The notes under the pieces are model-generated. The model saw nothing but the letters and a program-made list of their open reading frames with translations, searched no databases and was not told the DNA's origin. A stretch of DNA of 64,000 nucleotides, from NCBI GenBank assembly GCA_917880885.1, contig OU862910.1, positions 24,812,710 to 24,876,709 on the forward strand, written 5' to 3'. The stretch is from Limnephilus marmoratus (lineage: Eukaryota > Arthropoda > Insecta > Trichoptera > Limnephilidae). This document shows, piece by piece, positions 10,294-21,232 of the stretch (positions within the stretch are counted from its first letter, which is position 1; the number at the start of each line of letters is the position of its first letter). Position numbers and translations under genes: made by a program.

Positions 10294-11215
10294 CCCGGCG
10301 ATACTCGCTACCGGGTAAAAAATACCACAGAGTACAAAAACTTGGTTGTATTTTTTTTTCTACGCGTTCTGGCAACCCAAGATTCTAAGTACCTTCAAAC
10401 CGATAGTTCACACGCCCTCACCCCACAGGGCAGTCAGTTCGCGCACGGCGCTTGTTAACGACGGATGTATAAAGTGAGTATGGGTAAAAAATACCCGGTA
10501 GCGACGATCTTTGTTCCATTATTTTTCGATATATTTTTTGTTTTCGAGCTATAAAAAATGAGTATTCCTCTAAGTGATAGTATAATAGAAGAGCTGCTTC
10601 AAGAAGAAGACAGCGGAGAAGAAAATGTGTCAGAAATAGAAGATTTTGATGAGAATAGTGAACACGAAAGTGAAACTGAACAGGAAGCTGATAGTTCAGG
10701 CGCACCCTCAAATTCAGAAAATGTTTTTGACCATCTACCTTCAGATTCAGAAGTTGGTTTGCGAATTGTGCTTCAAAAAGATATGCCGCGAGCATACAAC
10801 CCCAATACATGAGGATTGCTATGATAGAGTGAAGTAGTTTCGTTTTTAGCAAAATATTTGAAATAGTTTTTTTAGTGTTGATTATCTCAATGTTCACTCA
10901 GTATAAAGGTATCATTATTTTTTAGTATTTTAGGAGTGTACCTAGTTTGTTTTCGATACCGATCAAAATTTGTAAGAAAAAAAAATATTTATAAGAAAAA
11001 AATTATTTTTTAGGATAAACTCTCAATACAAATAAATAAAAATAAAAACTTGCATTTGTAGTTTTATTTATGAACAATAGTACCAATAACACAAATACAT
11101 TGTCAAACATTGAAACTCAAGCGTCGTTTTGGAAATAACGGCAATTAAACTCTGTGGTACTTATTACCCGGTAGCGGGTGTTCATATTCGTAAATACCTA
11201 GCGAGTACCGCCGGG
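10294..11215 (+). mobile_element. piggyBac-type remnant (922 bp)
   Basis: TTAA flanks both ends (10290-10293, 11216-11219) and the termini are inverted repeats: CCCGGCGATACTCGCTA on the left and, reversed, CCCGGCGGTACTCGCTA on the right. Subterminal copies of ACCCGGTAGCG occur at about 10493 and 11166. TTAA targeting with CCC-type ends is the piggyBac signature. Most of the transposase, including the DDD core, has been deleted; only an N-terminal frame survives. Confidence 0.88.
10558..10812 (+). pseudogene. piggyBac transposase N-terminus (truncated)
   Basis: An 84-codon frame starts MSIPLSDSIIEELLQEED and is dominated by acidic and serine residues (ENVSEIEDFDENSEHESETE), as in the N-terminal region of piggyBac transposases. 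It ends at a stop after PRAYNPNT. The catalytic domain and the C-terminal cysteine-rich domain are absent, so it cannot be a working transposase. Assignment rests on context (TTAA ends) as much as on sequence. Confidence 0.65.
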
Positions 11216-11400
11216 TTAATATACCAAAGTGTAACTCTTCATTTGGTCAAAGAAGTTCTGAATTTTTAGCAGTAAAGTTATATAACAAACTCCCACTTCA
11301 TCAAACTAATTAAAACAAAAAATAGCTACATTAAGGACATTAAATGTTGGCTGAAGGAACTATCGGAAAATTAACTTGCTACTATTCTTAAAACATCGTC
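11216..11400 (+). pseudogene. LINE alpha-1 ORF2, C-terminal end
   Basis: Past the piggyBac remnant the LINE resumes with SFGQRSSEFLAVKLYNKLP, matching TFGQKSFLYYGIKLYSKIP in alpha-2. Frame breaks follow and coding fades before the 3' UTR. Confidence 0.8.
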
Positions 11401-11470
11401 ATAGAAGTTTCTGGAAAACCTTGAAGTTAAACCATAGAAGTCGCTGAAAACTTATCCAAAGCATAGTCCC

Positions 11471-11496
11471 CCTCAGCACAGGATCTACTAGTGAGG
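11471..11496 (+). ncRNA. Conserved 3' UTR stem-loop of LINE alpha
   Basis: CCTCA at 11471-11475 pairs with TGAGG at 11492-11496. Equivalent hairpins with the same CCTCA/TGAGG base but different inner sequence are found at 36941-36973, 46009-46044 and 62461-62487, each beside alpha-type LINE remains or in the expected 3' position. Such structures in LINE 3' UTRs are known RT recognition elements in several families; that role is inferred here. Confidence 0.6.
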
Positions 11497-11620
11497 AGGG
11501 CTACGAATATATTTTCTATTTTATATATATACCTAACATGTTTCATTTAAAAATGTAAAAAATAATAAATATATAGTTACTAAATAAAAATAAAATAAAA
11601 AAATAATAATCTCATAAATT

Positions 11621-12054
11621 TTACAAATAATATATTTTTAAAGTCACATTGCGAATTCAGCGTGTAGTATGTAAACAGTATGATTAGTTCGTTGCAAACC
11701 CAAGTAATAGCATCCGAACTTGGTTTCCCGGGGGATGCTACGTTGAAAAGCTAACGAGTCCTGCGAAGGAGTAGGCAAGGGAGGGGCGGTGGTGGGAAGA
11801 AGAGGGGGGCGGTAGACTCAAGAAATAGAGAAAAACGAATAAAACTAGTTTTATTCCGTTATGTTGAATCAACCGCCGCAATGAATTTTCATATAATCGC
11901 AGCGAGGAAAGATTGGCTAGGTCCTATTTAAGTTTATATCAGCTAGAACACGGCGATATTGCGACAACAGCTAAGCGATTAAATAGTGACATTTTTGTTA
12001 AACTGCGAAATTGTTTTGAAAATTATAAAATCAAAAATCACCCTAAGTTAGTTT
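11621..12054. other. Unassigned DNA
   Basis: Contains a purine-rich patch (about 11770-11815) and AT-rich sequence. No gene or recognised repeat is seen. Confidence 0.5.
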
Positions 12055-12531
12055 TACTTTTTTTACATTAGCTCCACGCAGAAGGCCCTGAGAAAAGTAA
12101 TTCTCCTCAGGGCCTATGTCATCTTTGGTAATGCTGTGTGGAGGGTCTTTTTAGGTAAAGGAAGGGGGGAAAGGAATGGGAAGGATAAAGGTATGAGGGG
12201 TGGGTAGAAATCTGGGGGTCAGTGTGTCCAGGAGTGACGGACATATGAATCAATCACTACGTGTAAGGCAGTGCTCTGAAAGTCCTGCTGGAGAGGTCTT
12301 CCACAACCAGTCTCTCCCGATCCGGCCTGCCACGCTGTTGGTGGGCAGACCCGTTTGCCGCCAAGATCCGGACAAACCTTACCCCATGTACCCGGGCACT
12401 CTTGCTAAGTCACCAAACGTAGCGAACCACTTGGGGTGACCTATGGCAGAGGTGTTGGTAATCCAATAAATGGTTCGAATAATTAATAATTGGGCGACGT
12501 ACGTGGCGGGTATGGCCGCCTCCCAAATATA
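12055..12531 (-). repeat. Family A SINE-like repeat, copy A2 (long form)
   Basis: Minus-strand copy of the long subfamily. It starts with the reversed A-rich tail and the hairpin GGCCCTGAGAAA...CTCAGGGCC, and ends near the CCGCCTCCCAAAT block. It carries the extra internal segment of about 150 bp (with TCTCCCGATCCGGCCTGCCA) missing from the short copies A3, A4, A5 and A7. Also contains a short AT-rich alteration at 12475-12495. Confidence 0.85.
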
Positions 12532-12664
12532 AAGTTACTGCAATGAGAAATGAAACGTAGCTTAAAAAAATGCATGTGATTATTAGGTAATCATTTATTT
12601 GGTACCTACTGTAAAACAGCGGTCCCTCATTTAAAATGACAACGAAACATATAATACAGTGTGC

Positions 12665-13007
12665 TTTTTTTATATGCATACCTCACAAGAGTCCCAGCTG
12701 CTCCCGTCTGGAGTCTATTGCATCCCAATTTGGGGTATGTTGTGAGGCTGGCTATTCAGATCTGGTCACCAAATACGGCTAAAGCCATTTCAAGCAACGT
12801 TTCAATTCTGAATGGTGGTCTTATACCAGGAGAGTATCTTCCACTCTGGAACGTGCCGCAAATATACCATAATATATTATTTTAAAAGAATTAATCGTGA
12901 TAAAACACAAATTAATCAAATAAAATTTATTGCCCACGCCGGGATTCGATCTCGCGACCTTCGGATTGTGAGTCAAAAGGCTTACCGCTAGACCACGCCG
13001 GCCGTCA
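12665..13007 (-). mobile_element. tRNA-derived SINE, family B, copy B2
   Basis: Minus-strand copy of SINE B. On the minus strand the head reads GACGGCCGGCGTGGTCTAGC (A box TGGTCTAGCGG) and then a B box variant GATCGAATCCC. The body matches B1 and B3, and a poly-T run at 12665-12671 represents the reversed A tail. Part of the 3' region is shorter than in B1. Confidence 0.88.
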
Positions 13008-13437
13008 ATTAAATTATATACCCCGTGATAACATTGAATTAAATACTTTTGGGTACGTGGGTATGTTCCAATAAAGTTTAATGATTTTTTGTTCCAAACC
13101 TATTGTGATAGTTCGAGCGACAAGATATAGATGGCTCTGGTGTAGATACATCTTAGAGGTTATAGACTTATCCGACAGATGTCGGTAATATACATGTGGG
13201 TCGCATCTCTACGGTGGGTTCCGATGAGCGGGGAACTGTGAGGTTTCGGGAATCAGAGATAAATATTTCGAGCGCATAATAGAACGGACGATGGTCTCCA
13301 GGCCGGCCTACCTTCACACTCATTCCTGATTATAAGAGTCTCTTTGTCTATATCGAGATACAGCCTTTTGTTTAGAAGAAGTTATTTTTCCCATTCACAC
13401 ACCCATTCCCATCCAATCAACAATACTGCAATTGTTT
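13008..13437. other. Unassigned, possibly unique DNA
   Basis: No open frame above background and no match to the other repeats in the window. Confidence 0.5.
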
Positions 13438-13905
13438 CACGGACATTCAAATTTAATGTTGTCATCAAATGGCCATTCAGCGCCATCTTGTTTTTTTTTA
13501 CCTTTTAAATTTGGGAGGCGGGTATGGGTACCGCCGTCCTGGGAACCTTTATTGGATAACCAACACCTCTGCCATAGGTCACCCGAAGTGGTTCGCTACG
13601 TTTGGTGATTTAGCAGGGGTGCCCGGGTTTATGGGGTAAGGTTTGTTCAGATCTTGGAGGCGGACGACCAGGACACACTGAACCTCAGAGAACTCTCATC
13701 TCCTTCCTTTCCTTAAAAAAATCCTCCACAGAGCATTCCCAAAGATGACATAGGCCCTGATGGAAATTATTTTCCTCAGGGCCTCCTGTGTGGAGCTCAT
13801 ATAAAAAAAAAATATTAAAAAAATGAATAAATAAATAAAAATAAAAAAATGTCCCCGTTAAACGCCGATGCATTCCAGCTTTGTGTCAAGTTGTAATAAG
13901 CTGAC
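13438..13905 (+). repeat. Dispersed repeat C, copy C2, split by family A
   Basis: The left part (13438-13505) matches 3035-3105 and the right part (about 13850-13905) matches 3105-3168, so family A copy A3 has jumped into this repeat. The nature of repeat C is unknown. Confidence 0.7.
13508..13848 (+). repeat. Family A SINE-like repeat, copy A3 (short form)
   Basis: Plus-strand copy from AATTTGGGAGGCGGG to the two-tier hairpin (outer CTCCACAGAGC/ TGTGTGGAG, inner GGCCCTGA/CTCAGGGCC) and a long A-rich tail with AATA units to 13848. Inserted in repeat C. Confidence 0.88.
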
Positions 13906-15895
13906 AAGCTTAAGGCGATTCAATAGTCTAGGAAAAAAACGAATTCGGAATTTACGCCCCTTTATGGAAAGAGTTTAAAAATATTAAGAAAAAGCTTTTG
14001 GGAAAGTTGAAAAGATATTTAAGATTTTTTTTTACAGGTTGATTTCGTAAAGGCCTGTACAAAAGAGTAACCCCTTTTTTACGCAATGTTTATTGTAATA
14101 AAACGGAAAATTAAAATTGATTTCACGGAACCAAGCGACGCGGAGCCTAACGTCTATTCTCCGCTCCATCCGGGGCCGAACTGATAAAAATGGGTATGGC
14201 AAGTCAGTAGTTCTTGGGTGGAAGGCATAGGGTTCACTTTGAAAATAAAAATTCGTCGACTGCCGACAGTATTGTAAAATAACAAATCGAAAAAATCCAT
14301 TTTTTTGCGATTATTGAAAAAGAAACTGAATTTGCCACATTAAACAATAAAACCATATCTGAAAAGGGGTTTATAAATAGGAAAGTTTAGACTTGAAAGT
14401 GTTTTTTATAGACCTTATACTTGATTTTTTTCCAGGCTTATTAAAAGTCTTATAAAGAAATGACCGATATTTTTAAGGGCCAAGATATGTTATACACGAA
14501 GTATTTAATTGAAGCATCTATAATACATCTGAGCGATCAAAATTTCAAAACAACAACATGTGATTTTGTATGATTTTGCATTATTTAGTATGGCTTCATT
14601 TTAATAACATGGTGATCGTATTCTTCTGTTGATCCTAATTTGTTAAAAAACTTAAACTTGCTTAGAATTGTCATTGACGGTGACCTCTTAACTGTCAAAA
14701 AATAATATGAATGGCCATTTGATAACAATTTTACATTTGAATTTCTGTGAAACTAAACGTTTTTCGACAGAATCCATATGCGAAGTGAATATAATTCCTT
14801 ATAATTCACGTAAAACAAACCAATACGTATCTACCGATGCTATCCGAAGATTCCCTAACATACAAACAGAAAAATTCACGCCAACACAAGTTATACTAGT
14901 TTTATCATGATAATAAAGATTTGTTCACATTAATCGCAAGAACACTAGAAAGAAAATGTTTTCCCATATATCTTCGTAAATTCCTCATTTGGATTCTCCT
15001 ACAAAGTGACAAAAACGTTTTTATAACAAAGAGATAAGTAAATCTTCCTTAACTCTGAGAGCAATGTCTTCAAAAATACTGCGATTTATTCCTGATGCCA
15101 GATAGCTAGTGGCAGAGATCCATGGGTGGTATTACTATTATTGCAATTTAAACATTCTATCGCTAAACTAGAGCCGGCTGAGAGCTGGAAACTGAAGCAA
15201 GGAGACAACAGGACTAACGTCAGCAGCGGGATTGCAGATTGGTGGCATTCATTAGGAAACTACGGACAACTGCTGCTCGTTTGCATTGCAATGAATAACG
15301 CCAGAGTTTCTGATTCAATCTTAGAAGATTTTGCAATTCAAAGAAATGCTGTGTACCAATGCTGATTATTTGAAGAAACACTGTTTATGGAATGAAGAGT
15401 TTGTAAATATAGTCACTGCTCATTTTTAGATTAATTTATTTGTTGATTAAGACATCTGCATTTTATTTAATAAAGGAAAATTCACATTATTTTTTGAAGT
15501 TGTGAAAAATAATGTAATGACTTTTGCGTGGAAACCGTAAAGTTTTCTGGGGAAAATTTGTAGTTCTTTAATTTTATGAGCCAAACTTTTCCACCAATAT
15601 TTACTGCGTTTTGAAAGAAAAAATAACATTTAAAGATTGAACAGCATTTTAAGACAAATACCTACATAGACATTCCTAAGCACCATAGCTTTGTGCGTGT
15701 GCAAAAAATTAGATTTGATAGTTCTAAACTTTCCCCGTCAAATCCGTGAGCCAAATATTTTAAGTGAATTGTTATAGACAGTTCGGGTTTTTTTACTAAT
15801 TCTAGATGGAAAAATAATATTAATTTTTTTCCATTTAATTTACTTCTGACCTACCTATTTAAGCCTATTGAAAATTTTTTAAAAATATATTATTA
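13906..15895. other. Unassigned AT-rich DNA
   Basis: No recognisable gene. A short inverted piece of repeat C lies at 14709-14752. A 79-codon frame at 15126-15365 (KLEPAESWKLKQGDNRTN...) is somewhat higher in GC than its surroundings but matches no family I know, so it is not called as a gene. Confidence 0.5.
14709..14752 (-). repeat. Dispersed repeat C, short inverted piece C3
   Basis: ATGGCCATTTGATAACAATT and the following TTACATTTGAATTTCTGTG are the reverse complement of the start of repeat C at 3035-3080. Confidence 0.6.
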
Positions 15896-16223
15896 CTAGT
15901 AGAAATCCCCGGCGATGCCCGTGCTTTCCAAAGAGTTTTCGAAATCAAATGTGGACAGTGATCTTCCTTTGCATACAAATTAAATCCCCACCACCCGCTT
16001 GCCAGCCCGTTCGTCCACCACATACAGACATTCGCTTTTATATATTATATATTTCAACCAATTTACACAAAACCTTGACAAATTATATAGCTTAACCTTC
16101 CTCATGAATCACTCCATCTATTAGTGAAAAACGCATGAAAATCCGTATAGTAGTTTTTGAGTTTATCGCGAACAGACGGACAGACAGACACGACGGAGGA
16201 CTTTAATTTATAAAATGTAGAGA
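15896..16223 (-). mobile_element. Small non-autonomous Helitron
   Basis: Read on the minus strand it begins TCTCTACATTTTATAAATT and ends CATCGCCGGGGATTTCTACTAG followed by T, fitting Helitron rules (5' TC, 3' CTRR, insertion between A and T). The 5' region (TTAAAGTCCTCC, then TCTGTCTGTCCGTCTGTTCG, GATTTTCATGCG) is shared with the Helitron material at 29621-31096. At 328 bp it has no Rep/helicase gene. Confidence 0.75.
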
Positions 16224-16429
16224 TAATCCAATTCCACAACGAATTTTCAGTATCAAAAACAGAAACTAGAATGAAAATCTATGAAATGTAAACAATTTTT
16301 ATATTCTGCAGTATGAGTTACTGACTTTATAGTTTATCATAAAAATTTTCCGAAATTTGTAAAGGAGGTTAAGTACGGTTATGTTTGCAGAAATTCGCCG
16401 TTACGGAGTAACGGGACTGTGGGAGTGTT

Positions 16430-16700
16430 TCATGCACGACACCGAAAAGAATCACACAGTGAAATTTTAGCATCACTGTCACGCAAACAAGAATCTGTCC
16501 CTGCATGATAACAGCGCCGGCCTCGATGCCGAGGTGAGAGATCCTGCGAGCAATTCTCCATTAGCGAGATAAACAATCGTATTCCGGCAATCGTCGCCGC
16601 CACGCGCCACGCCTCGCCACGCCACGGCGCGCGCGGGCAAACACGCGTGGAGTGGCGCCGTGATTTACGGCGTGGCGGCACCGGCTAAATGGCACAACAC
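16430..16700. promoter_or_regulatory. CpG-rich island
   Basis: A GC- and CpG-dense block stands out from AT-rich flanks, densest at 16585-16680 with repeated CACGCC, GCGCGC and GGCGCCGTG motifs. It could be a promoter or first exon of a host gene, or a fragment of a GC-rich element. No conserved protein is visible; an 83-codon frame here is mostly arginine and is not credible. Confidence 0.3.
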
Positions 16701-17186
16701 TTCGTCGGCGATGAATATTCAACGCATGGCAAACAACGTGTGGAAATCGTCGATGAAGCCAAAAAATGTCTGATGATAGTTGAATAATGTGTTTTTACAC
16801 TTGCGACACATTTTCGTGACTCTGATTATTCTCCATTAGTGCTAAAGTCTTATTAGGCGTAAAAACTAAGTGGCTGCTAACTTGTTTATGCGCCATAAAT
16901 TAGGGGATTTTTACTTATATTCTTCATAGAATGTTTGCCCTCCCGGTTCCATTTCTCTCACAAACATTTTAAGCATATAAAAGCACAATTTTTTTCGATT
17001 TCAGTTTAGATTAGATTTGATAAGTTAGTATCTTAACGTAATGGGCACAGATACGAGATTTTTATATTTTTTTAAAGGATTATTTACTATTCAAACGAAA
17101 TGAAGTAATATTCCTATTTTGCGGTACATTCCTCAGTAGAAAATACATTAAAAAATTCTTAATAAAAAATACAAGAATAATTTCCT
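16701..17186. other. Unassigned AT-rich DNA
   Basis: Nothing recognised before the Penelope remains begin. Confidence 0.5.
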
Positions 17187-17241
17187 TAGATCATACATCT
17201 ACCCTGTACAAAAGGATAAAGAAGAGAAAAAATGGAGGAAA

Positions 17242-17559
17242 ATGATGTATTTTAATAATAAAATTTCTAATTCAATAAAAAAGAATGTACCTAATGAAAT
17301 TATTCCTGTATTTTATGCAAACAATAGACTTAAAAATTACATAGTAAATAATAAAGATAGAGATTCAAAAATGAAAAAATCTGGAATTTATAAATTGAAA
17401 TGTAATGATTGTGATTTCTTTTATGTAGGTAAAACTTCGAGAAACTTTGAAATAAGGATTAAAGAGCATATGAAAGCTTTAAATAATAATATTTTCTCGG
17501 AGTTTGCCAACCATTTAATAGAAACTAGTCATACCTTAATAATTTTAACAGTGGAATAG
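17242..17559 (+). pseudogene. Penelope GIY-YIG endonuclease domain
   Basis: The core reads SGIYKLKCNDCDFFYVGKTS, giving the GIY and YVG motifs with a CxxC pair between them, followed by RNFEIRIKEHM (conserved Arg and His) and FANHLIETSH. The CxxC plus two histidines is the CCHH zinc motif typical of Penelope nucleases. Homologous codons extend upstream of the first ATG to about 17190. A frameshift near 17535 cuts the frame; the sister copy shows that coding should continue through FNSGIELIHC to about 17705. Confidence 0.9.
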
Positions 17560-17829
17560 AATTAATACATTGTAATGTCAATGGTATTCAGTTGGATAAA
17601 TTAGAAATTTTAGAGATTAGAAAGAGTTTTAATGCAAATTTAAATATTATTTGTAATCAAATATTGTTTTTAAATGACCCATTATTAAATCTATTCCCCT
17701 TTTAAATTTTTAATTGTTCTATATTGCCCCTCGTTTCCAACACATTATTTTCTTTCAAATTTTATTATTGTTTATGTCTATTATTTTTCTCTATTACCTA
17801 TGTACGTCTATTTTTAAAATTAGTTCTGT

Positions 17830-17877
17830 CAAAACCCTGAAGAAGTCAGCTTTGCTGACGAAACATGTCGGTTTTTG
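17830..17877 (+). ncRNA. Hammerhead ribozyme of PLE-1
   Basis: The core CTGAAGA (17837-17843) and GAAAC (17860-17864) are present. Stem II is GTCAGC-TTT-GCTGAC with one extra A before it. A minimal stem III (AC/GT) leads to cleavage triplet GTC at 17867-17869. Stem I pairs CAAAACC (17830-17836) with GGTTTTTG (17870-17877). Hammerheads with a very short stem III are an established feature of Penelope-like elements, where they are thought to act as dimers. Activity is inferred. Confidence 0.85.
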
Positions 17878-17890
17878 TAAATAATTAAGT

Positions 17891-20339
17891 GGTTAATACA
17901 AAGTTATCTATTAATTTGAAGAAAATACATTATCATTCTCAGTATCTTCCTGTTTCGAGAACACCAATCCGAATCGAAACTTTGCTTGATATCATATTAT
18001 AATGTTTAGGTTTTCAGTCCCCACTTTCTTCAACCAAGTGTTATCGCCCAAGTTGGGATTGCCGTTATACTATTGGCTCCGAACAGTTGGTAGAACCTTT
18101 TGTGTCAAACAAAAATAAATTAAAATCCAGATTTAGTCTCACAATGGCAAAATACTGGATGGCATAGCTTCGCACCAAAGTGATCATTTTCATCTATTTA
18201 ATATAGTATAGAAAATCCTTTTAATTTCACTTCGTTAAGGCACCAGTTTCTGAATCATTGTGTTCCTTGTAATGATTTATTCAATTTAGATACGTAGGCG
18301 TGTTAGTTCTGCTACCACTTTCTTCTTTTCGCCAGCAACATTTCCCAGTTGGGAGTGCCTTGAATAACTCTACAAGCTCCAGGCACTCGACTCTGGTGAA
18401 GTTAATCACATATTTAAAAAATTCCTCTTGTTCCATTATGCTTTTCGCCGGGAAAATATTCTTACTTTGCTTTCCAAATCCAATAGCTACAATGCAATGC
18501 TTGTACAACTGATGCTATTTAATAATGTAAAAAGGGATTGCTTAAGCACTTACCACGCGTATTTTTAACATTAATGCATTGTTCCGTTCTCAGGTACTGT
18601 TTAAATAATAAAAATCGAGAATGCTTTTATGCTCATATTTCAGAGTGTTGGCTGTTTCAGGTAGGAACATTCGTACATTCGCAGCCATTCATAGAGTTTC
18701 AGCGGAAATCATTTCTGCGTGTTGTTTTTTCTTGAAATATGTACGTTTCACGGCGTTTATTTGAGCAAAACTCCGACCATGAGCCCGGCTCACATCCGTC
18801 CGCAAGGCCAAACTTACATATTTGCTTTATAAGGAAAAGCAAAACGTTGATCTTAGCTCTACCGAAACAAAACATTGGTTTAATTAAATCCCCTTTCTCT
18901 GAATAAACTTTGTTCACTTTGCGCAGAGTTTACACGCTGAAGCCGTGTTCCCCATGCTGGAGAAGGGAAATTAAATAACACACTTGTGAATGAGGGCGGA
19001 ATTATTATAGGGGAATAGGTTTCGGAAGCTTTTCGCTTATTTTCACTCAGCAATGTAGTACATGTCGCGAATCACAGAATCACTTCCAAGTCGTCTGGCT
19101 TTCAATGCTTTCAATTCACCACTATCTAAACATGGAATTCTTATCAGATCATTAAAATGATTTCATCCTTACCAATTAGTGGGAAATGCAAATATTTAAT
19201 TTTGGATGAATCAATTTAAAATCTACCACGTGGTTTTATTTGCAGAACTGCATAGAGGATGGAACGCCATACATCTAAGAGCTATAATATTAAATATTTA
19301 TGATATATGCGCACGCATTCTTCTGCGTGTTTTTAAAATAATCACCACTTAAATTTTCCATGGTTCAAGAAAAGTGTCTTCAGGAAAGTCCAAGATTCTT
19401 AAAATTCTTTAAGTGCATTTTTCTCAGTTTTATCGCTGTAACTACATCATCTGCGTTTTCCTGTCAAATATATATTTGTCGCTGTGTTTATCGAGGTTCG
19501 TATCAGAACTATATAATCAGGTTCTAAACTTGGTACTTTTGATAACCTCTTATCATTTATACTATATAAAAAAGTGCATCTAAAGTACATTTCCTATACA
19601 AGTTGAAATGTTCTTGTTAAAACTAATACATAAACAATATTATTGTAAGTGTCAGTAAATAAATCGTATTATATTAAAAAATCAACTTTAAATAATAAAT
19701 TATTGTATTGCTTATTCTTTTTCAACCAAAGTTGATTTCATTTTTTCAATAAGAAAATAAAGAAAACGGCTGGTTCCCTCATCACCACGAAACAAATTAG
19801 GACCTAAAATTGTATTTTTGTTGCCTAGATACTTTTTTGTAAGGCTAGACGACTGAAAAGTTTTCGTGTCTTTAATTAATCAAAGATTTCAAATCTCTTC
19901 ACAGTGTATAAAATACTTGGCATACAAATTACAGAACTGACATTTCCAATGGTCCTCCTGGATAAAAGGAAATAAGAATTTCATTCTAACATTTCCCGGA
20001 GAAGAGGATAATAATCTCGAGCACCTTCCCCTCCCCTCACCCCCCCCCCCCCCTACCGACCCTCTTCATCTTCACCCCTTTCTTCAACTCGGTGATCAAA
20101 GAACTATGGAGGTGTGATAATTTGATCTTATCATCAGTCATTAGTCATTAGAGAAACCACACCACAAAGATTCACTTTATTTATAACAAACGATATTCCT
20201 GTTAATTGCAAAGGAAAGTTCGCTATGTTGGCTTTGAAGATAAAAATCTGAGTGACCAAAACAGTCAAACGCTTTATATCTATAAGGCTTGATAATTGCA
20301 ATATTTCTGTTTAATTAATTTCAGCGGGCAACTTGAGGC
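17891..20339. other. Unassigned, largely unique AT-rich DNA
   Basis: No gene or transposon protein recognised. A homopolymer C run lies at about 20040-20053 with C-rich flanks. Short open frames at 18281-18917 have no family resemblance. Confidence 0.5.
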
Positions 20340-20703
20340 GGTACCCTAATAATTTTTCTTCTTCTTCTTGTTGTGCCTTGTCCGTTCAACGGACGTTGGC
20401 TATCATGTTGGCTATGCGGACTTTGTTTACTGCGGCCCGGAACAGCTCCACGGTAGACTGGCCAAACCACTGTCTCAGGTTTTTCAGCCATGAGGTTCTC
20501 CTTCTTCCAGGGCCCCGTCTTCCGGCAATCTTTCCCTGCATTATGAGATGCAGGATCTCATACTTCTCTGGATGTCTCATCACGTGTCCAAGATATTGAA
20601 GTTTTCGGATTTTTATGGTTTTAATAACTTCCTTTACTTTATTCATCCGAACCATAACATCTTCATTTGTGACCCTGTCCAATTTTTGTTTGCTCAAAAT
20701 CAC
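20340..20703 (-). pseudogene. LINE gamma-1, C-terminal end of ORF2
   Basis: A minus-strand 105-codon frame reads LDRVTNEDVMVRMNKVKEVI, IRKLQYLGHVMRHPEKYEIL, GRRGPGRRRTSWLKNLRQWF to a stop at 20386. It is nearly identical to the C-terminus of gamma-2 at 62065-62334. This belongs to the insect endonuclease-reverse transcriptase group often mislabelled craniofacial development protein 2-like. The 3' end carries a (TTC)n/(GAA)n tail at 20357-20375. The copy is heavily 5' truncated near 20685. Confidence 0.9.
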
Positions 20704-21086
20704 ATTTTAATAGTTTCCGGCGAATTCGTAACCATAATACCTTCTAAATTTCCATGCCGCACAAGGAATGCGAGTTATTTGTATTTTAGATTAATAAAAA
20801 CAGTACCTTACCATTAATATATTTTACGTACAACAATTTTAAAACTTTATAACCCGTTTTTCAACTATAAAGTTAGTGGTAAGCACTAGAATTTTTTTTC
20901 TAGACGATGAATTAATAACTTCGGGAGGCTAACATGGAGACACATTTTAAATATTTGTAACATGTTCTTCAGAATTAATTAAAATGAACGCGGCAGAAAG
21001 GTCGATCTCCAGGCCTGTTGGGGTGATTTCGACCGTACGTTCGTACAATACGCGGTGCCGCGGCGTATATTTGTCTACACGCTTTC

Positions 21087-21232
21087 TTCACTTACCTCGT
21101 TAAGATTCCCATATTATTTTTCTTCTTCTTCTTTTCTTTGATACGGCAAATTCGACAGTAGGGCCGTCCAATAGACGGGTCGCGAGTCGCGATTTGTATA
21201 CAAGGCTTCTTTACTTACGTCGTTAAGATTCT
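21087..21232. repeat. Two-copy direct repeat
   Basis: CTTCACTTACCTCGTTAAGA (about 21086) recurs as CTTTACTTACGTCGTTAAGA (about 21208), separated by a CTTCTTCTTC run and TTCGACAGTAGGGCCGTCCA. This could be the remnant of a tandem unit of about 120 bp. Confidence 0.5.

Larger units (their letters stand above)
3540..11620 (+). mobile_element. LINE alpha-1, a non-LTR retrotransposon split by nested insertions
   Basis: One plus-strand LINE can be followed through five separate pieces: 3570-4424, 4839-5494, 10011-10293, 11216-about 11400 (coding remains) and a 3' UTR with an A-rich tail ending near 11620. The pieces are separated by SINE B1 (4425-4838), minus-strand LINE beta-1 (5495-10010, itself split by an LTR-like element) and a piggyBac remnant (10294-11215). 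Protein continuity across every junction supports the assembly. The C-terminal part matches the minus-strand LINE at 62628-63640. The clade is Jockey/CR1-like; finer placement needs a phylogeny. Confidence 0.85.
17187..17890 (+). mobile_element. Penelope-like element, 3' part (PLE-1)
   Basis: The retained part is the C-terminal GIY-YIG endonuclease region and the downstream non-coding end with a hammerhead ribozyme. The reverse transcriptase is absent, so the copy is 5' truncated. A second copy at 40258-41330 is over 90 percent similar by eye. Penelope elements are retroelements distinct from LTR elements and LINEs; GIY-YIG nucleases make the target nick. Confidence 0.9.

Noticed and set aside
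15126..15365. 79-codon frame (KLEPAESWKLKQGDNRTN...) as an exon
   Set aside because: No recognisable domain, no clear splice sites, and only slight GC elevation; evidence too thin.
20386..20703. Host craniofacial development protein 2-like gene
   Set aside because: The name is a common mislabel for this LINE family; the repeat copy at 61805-62334 and the GAA tail show that it is a retrotransposon.
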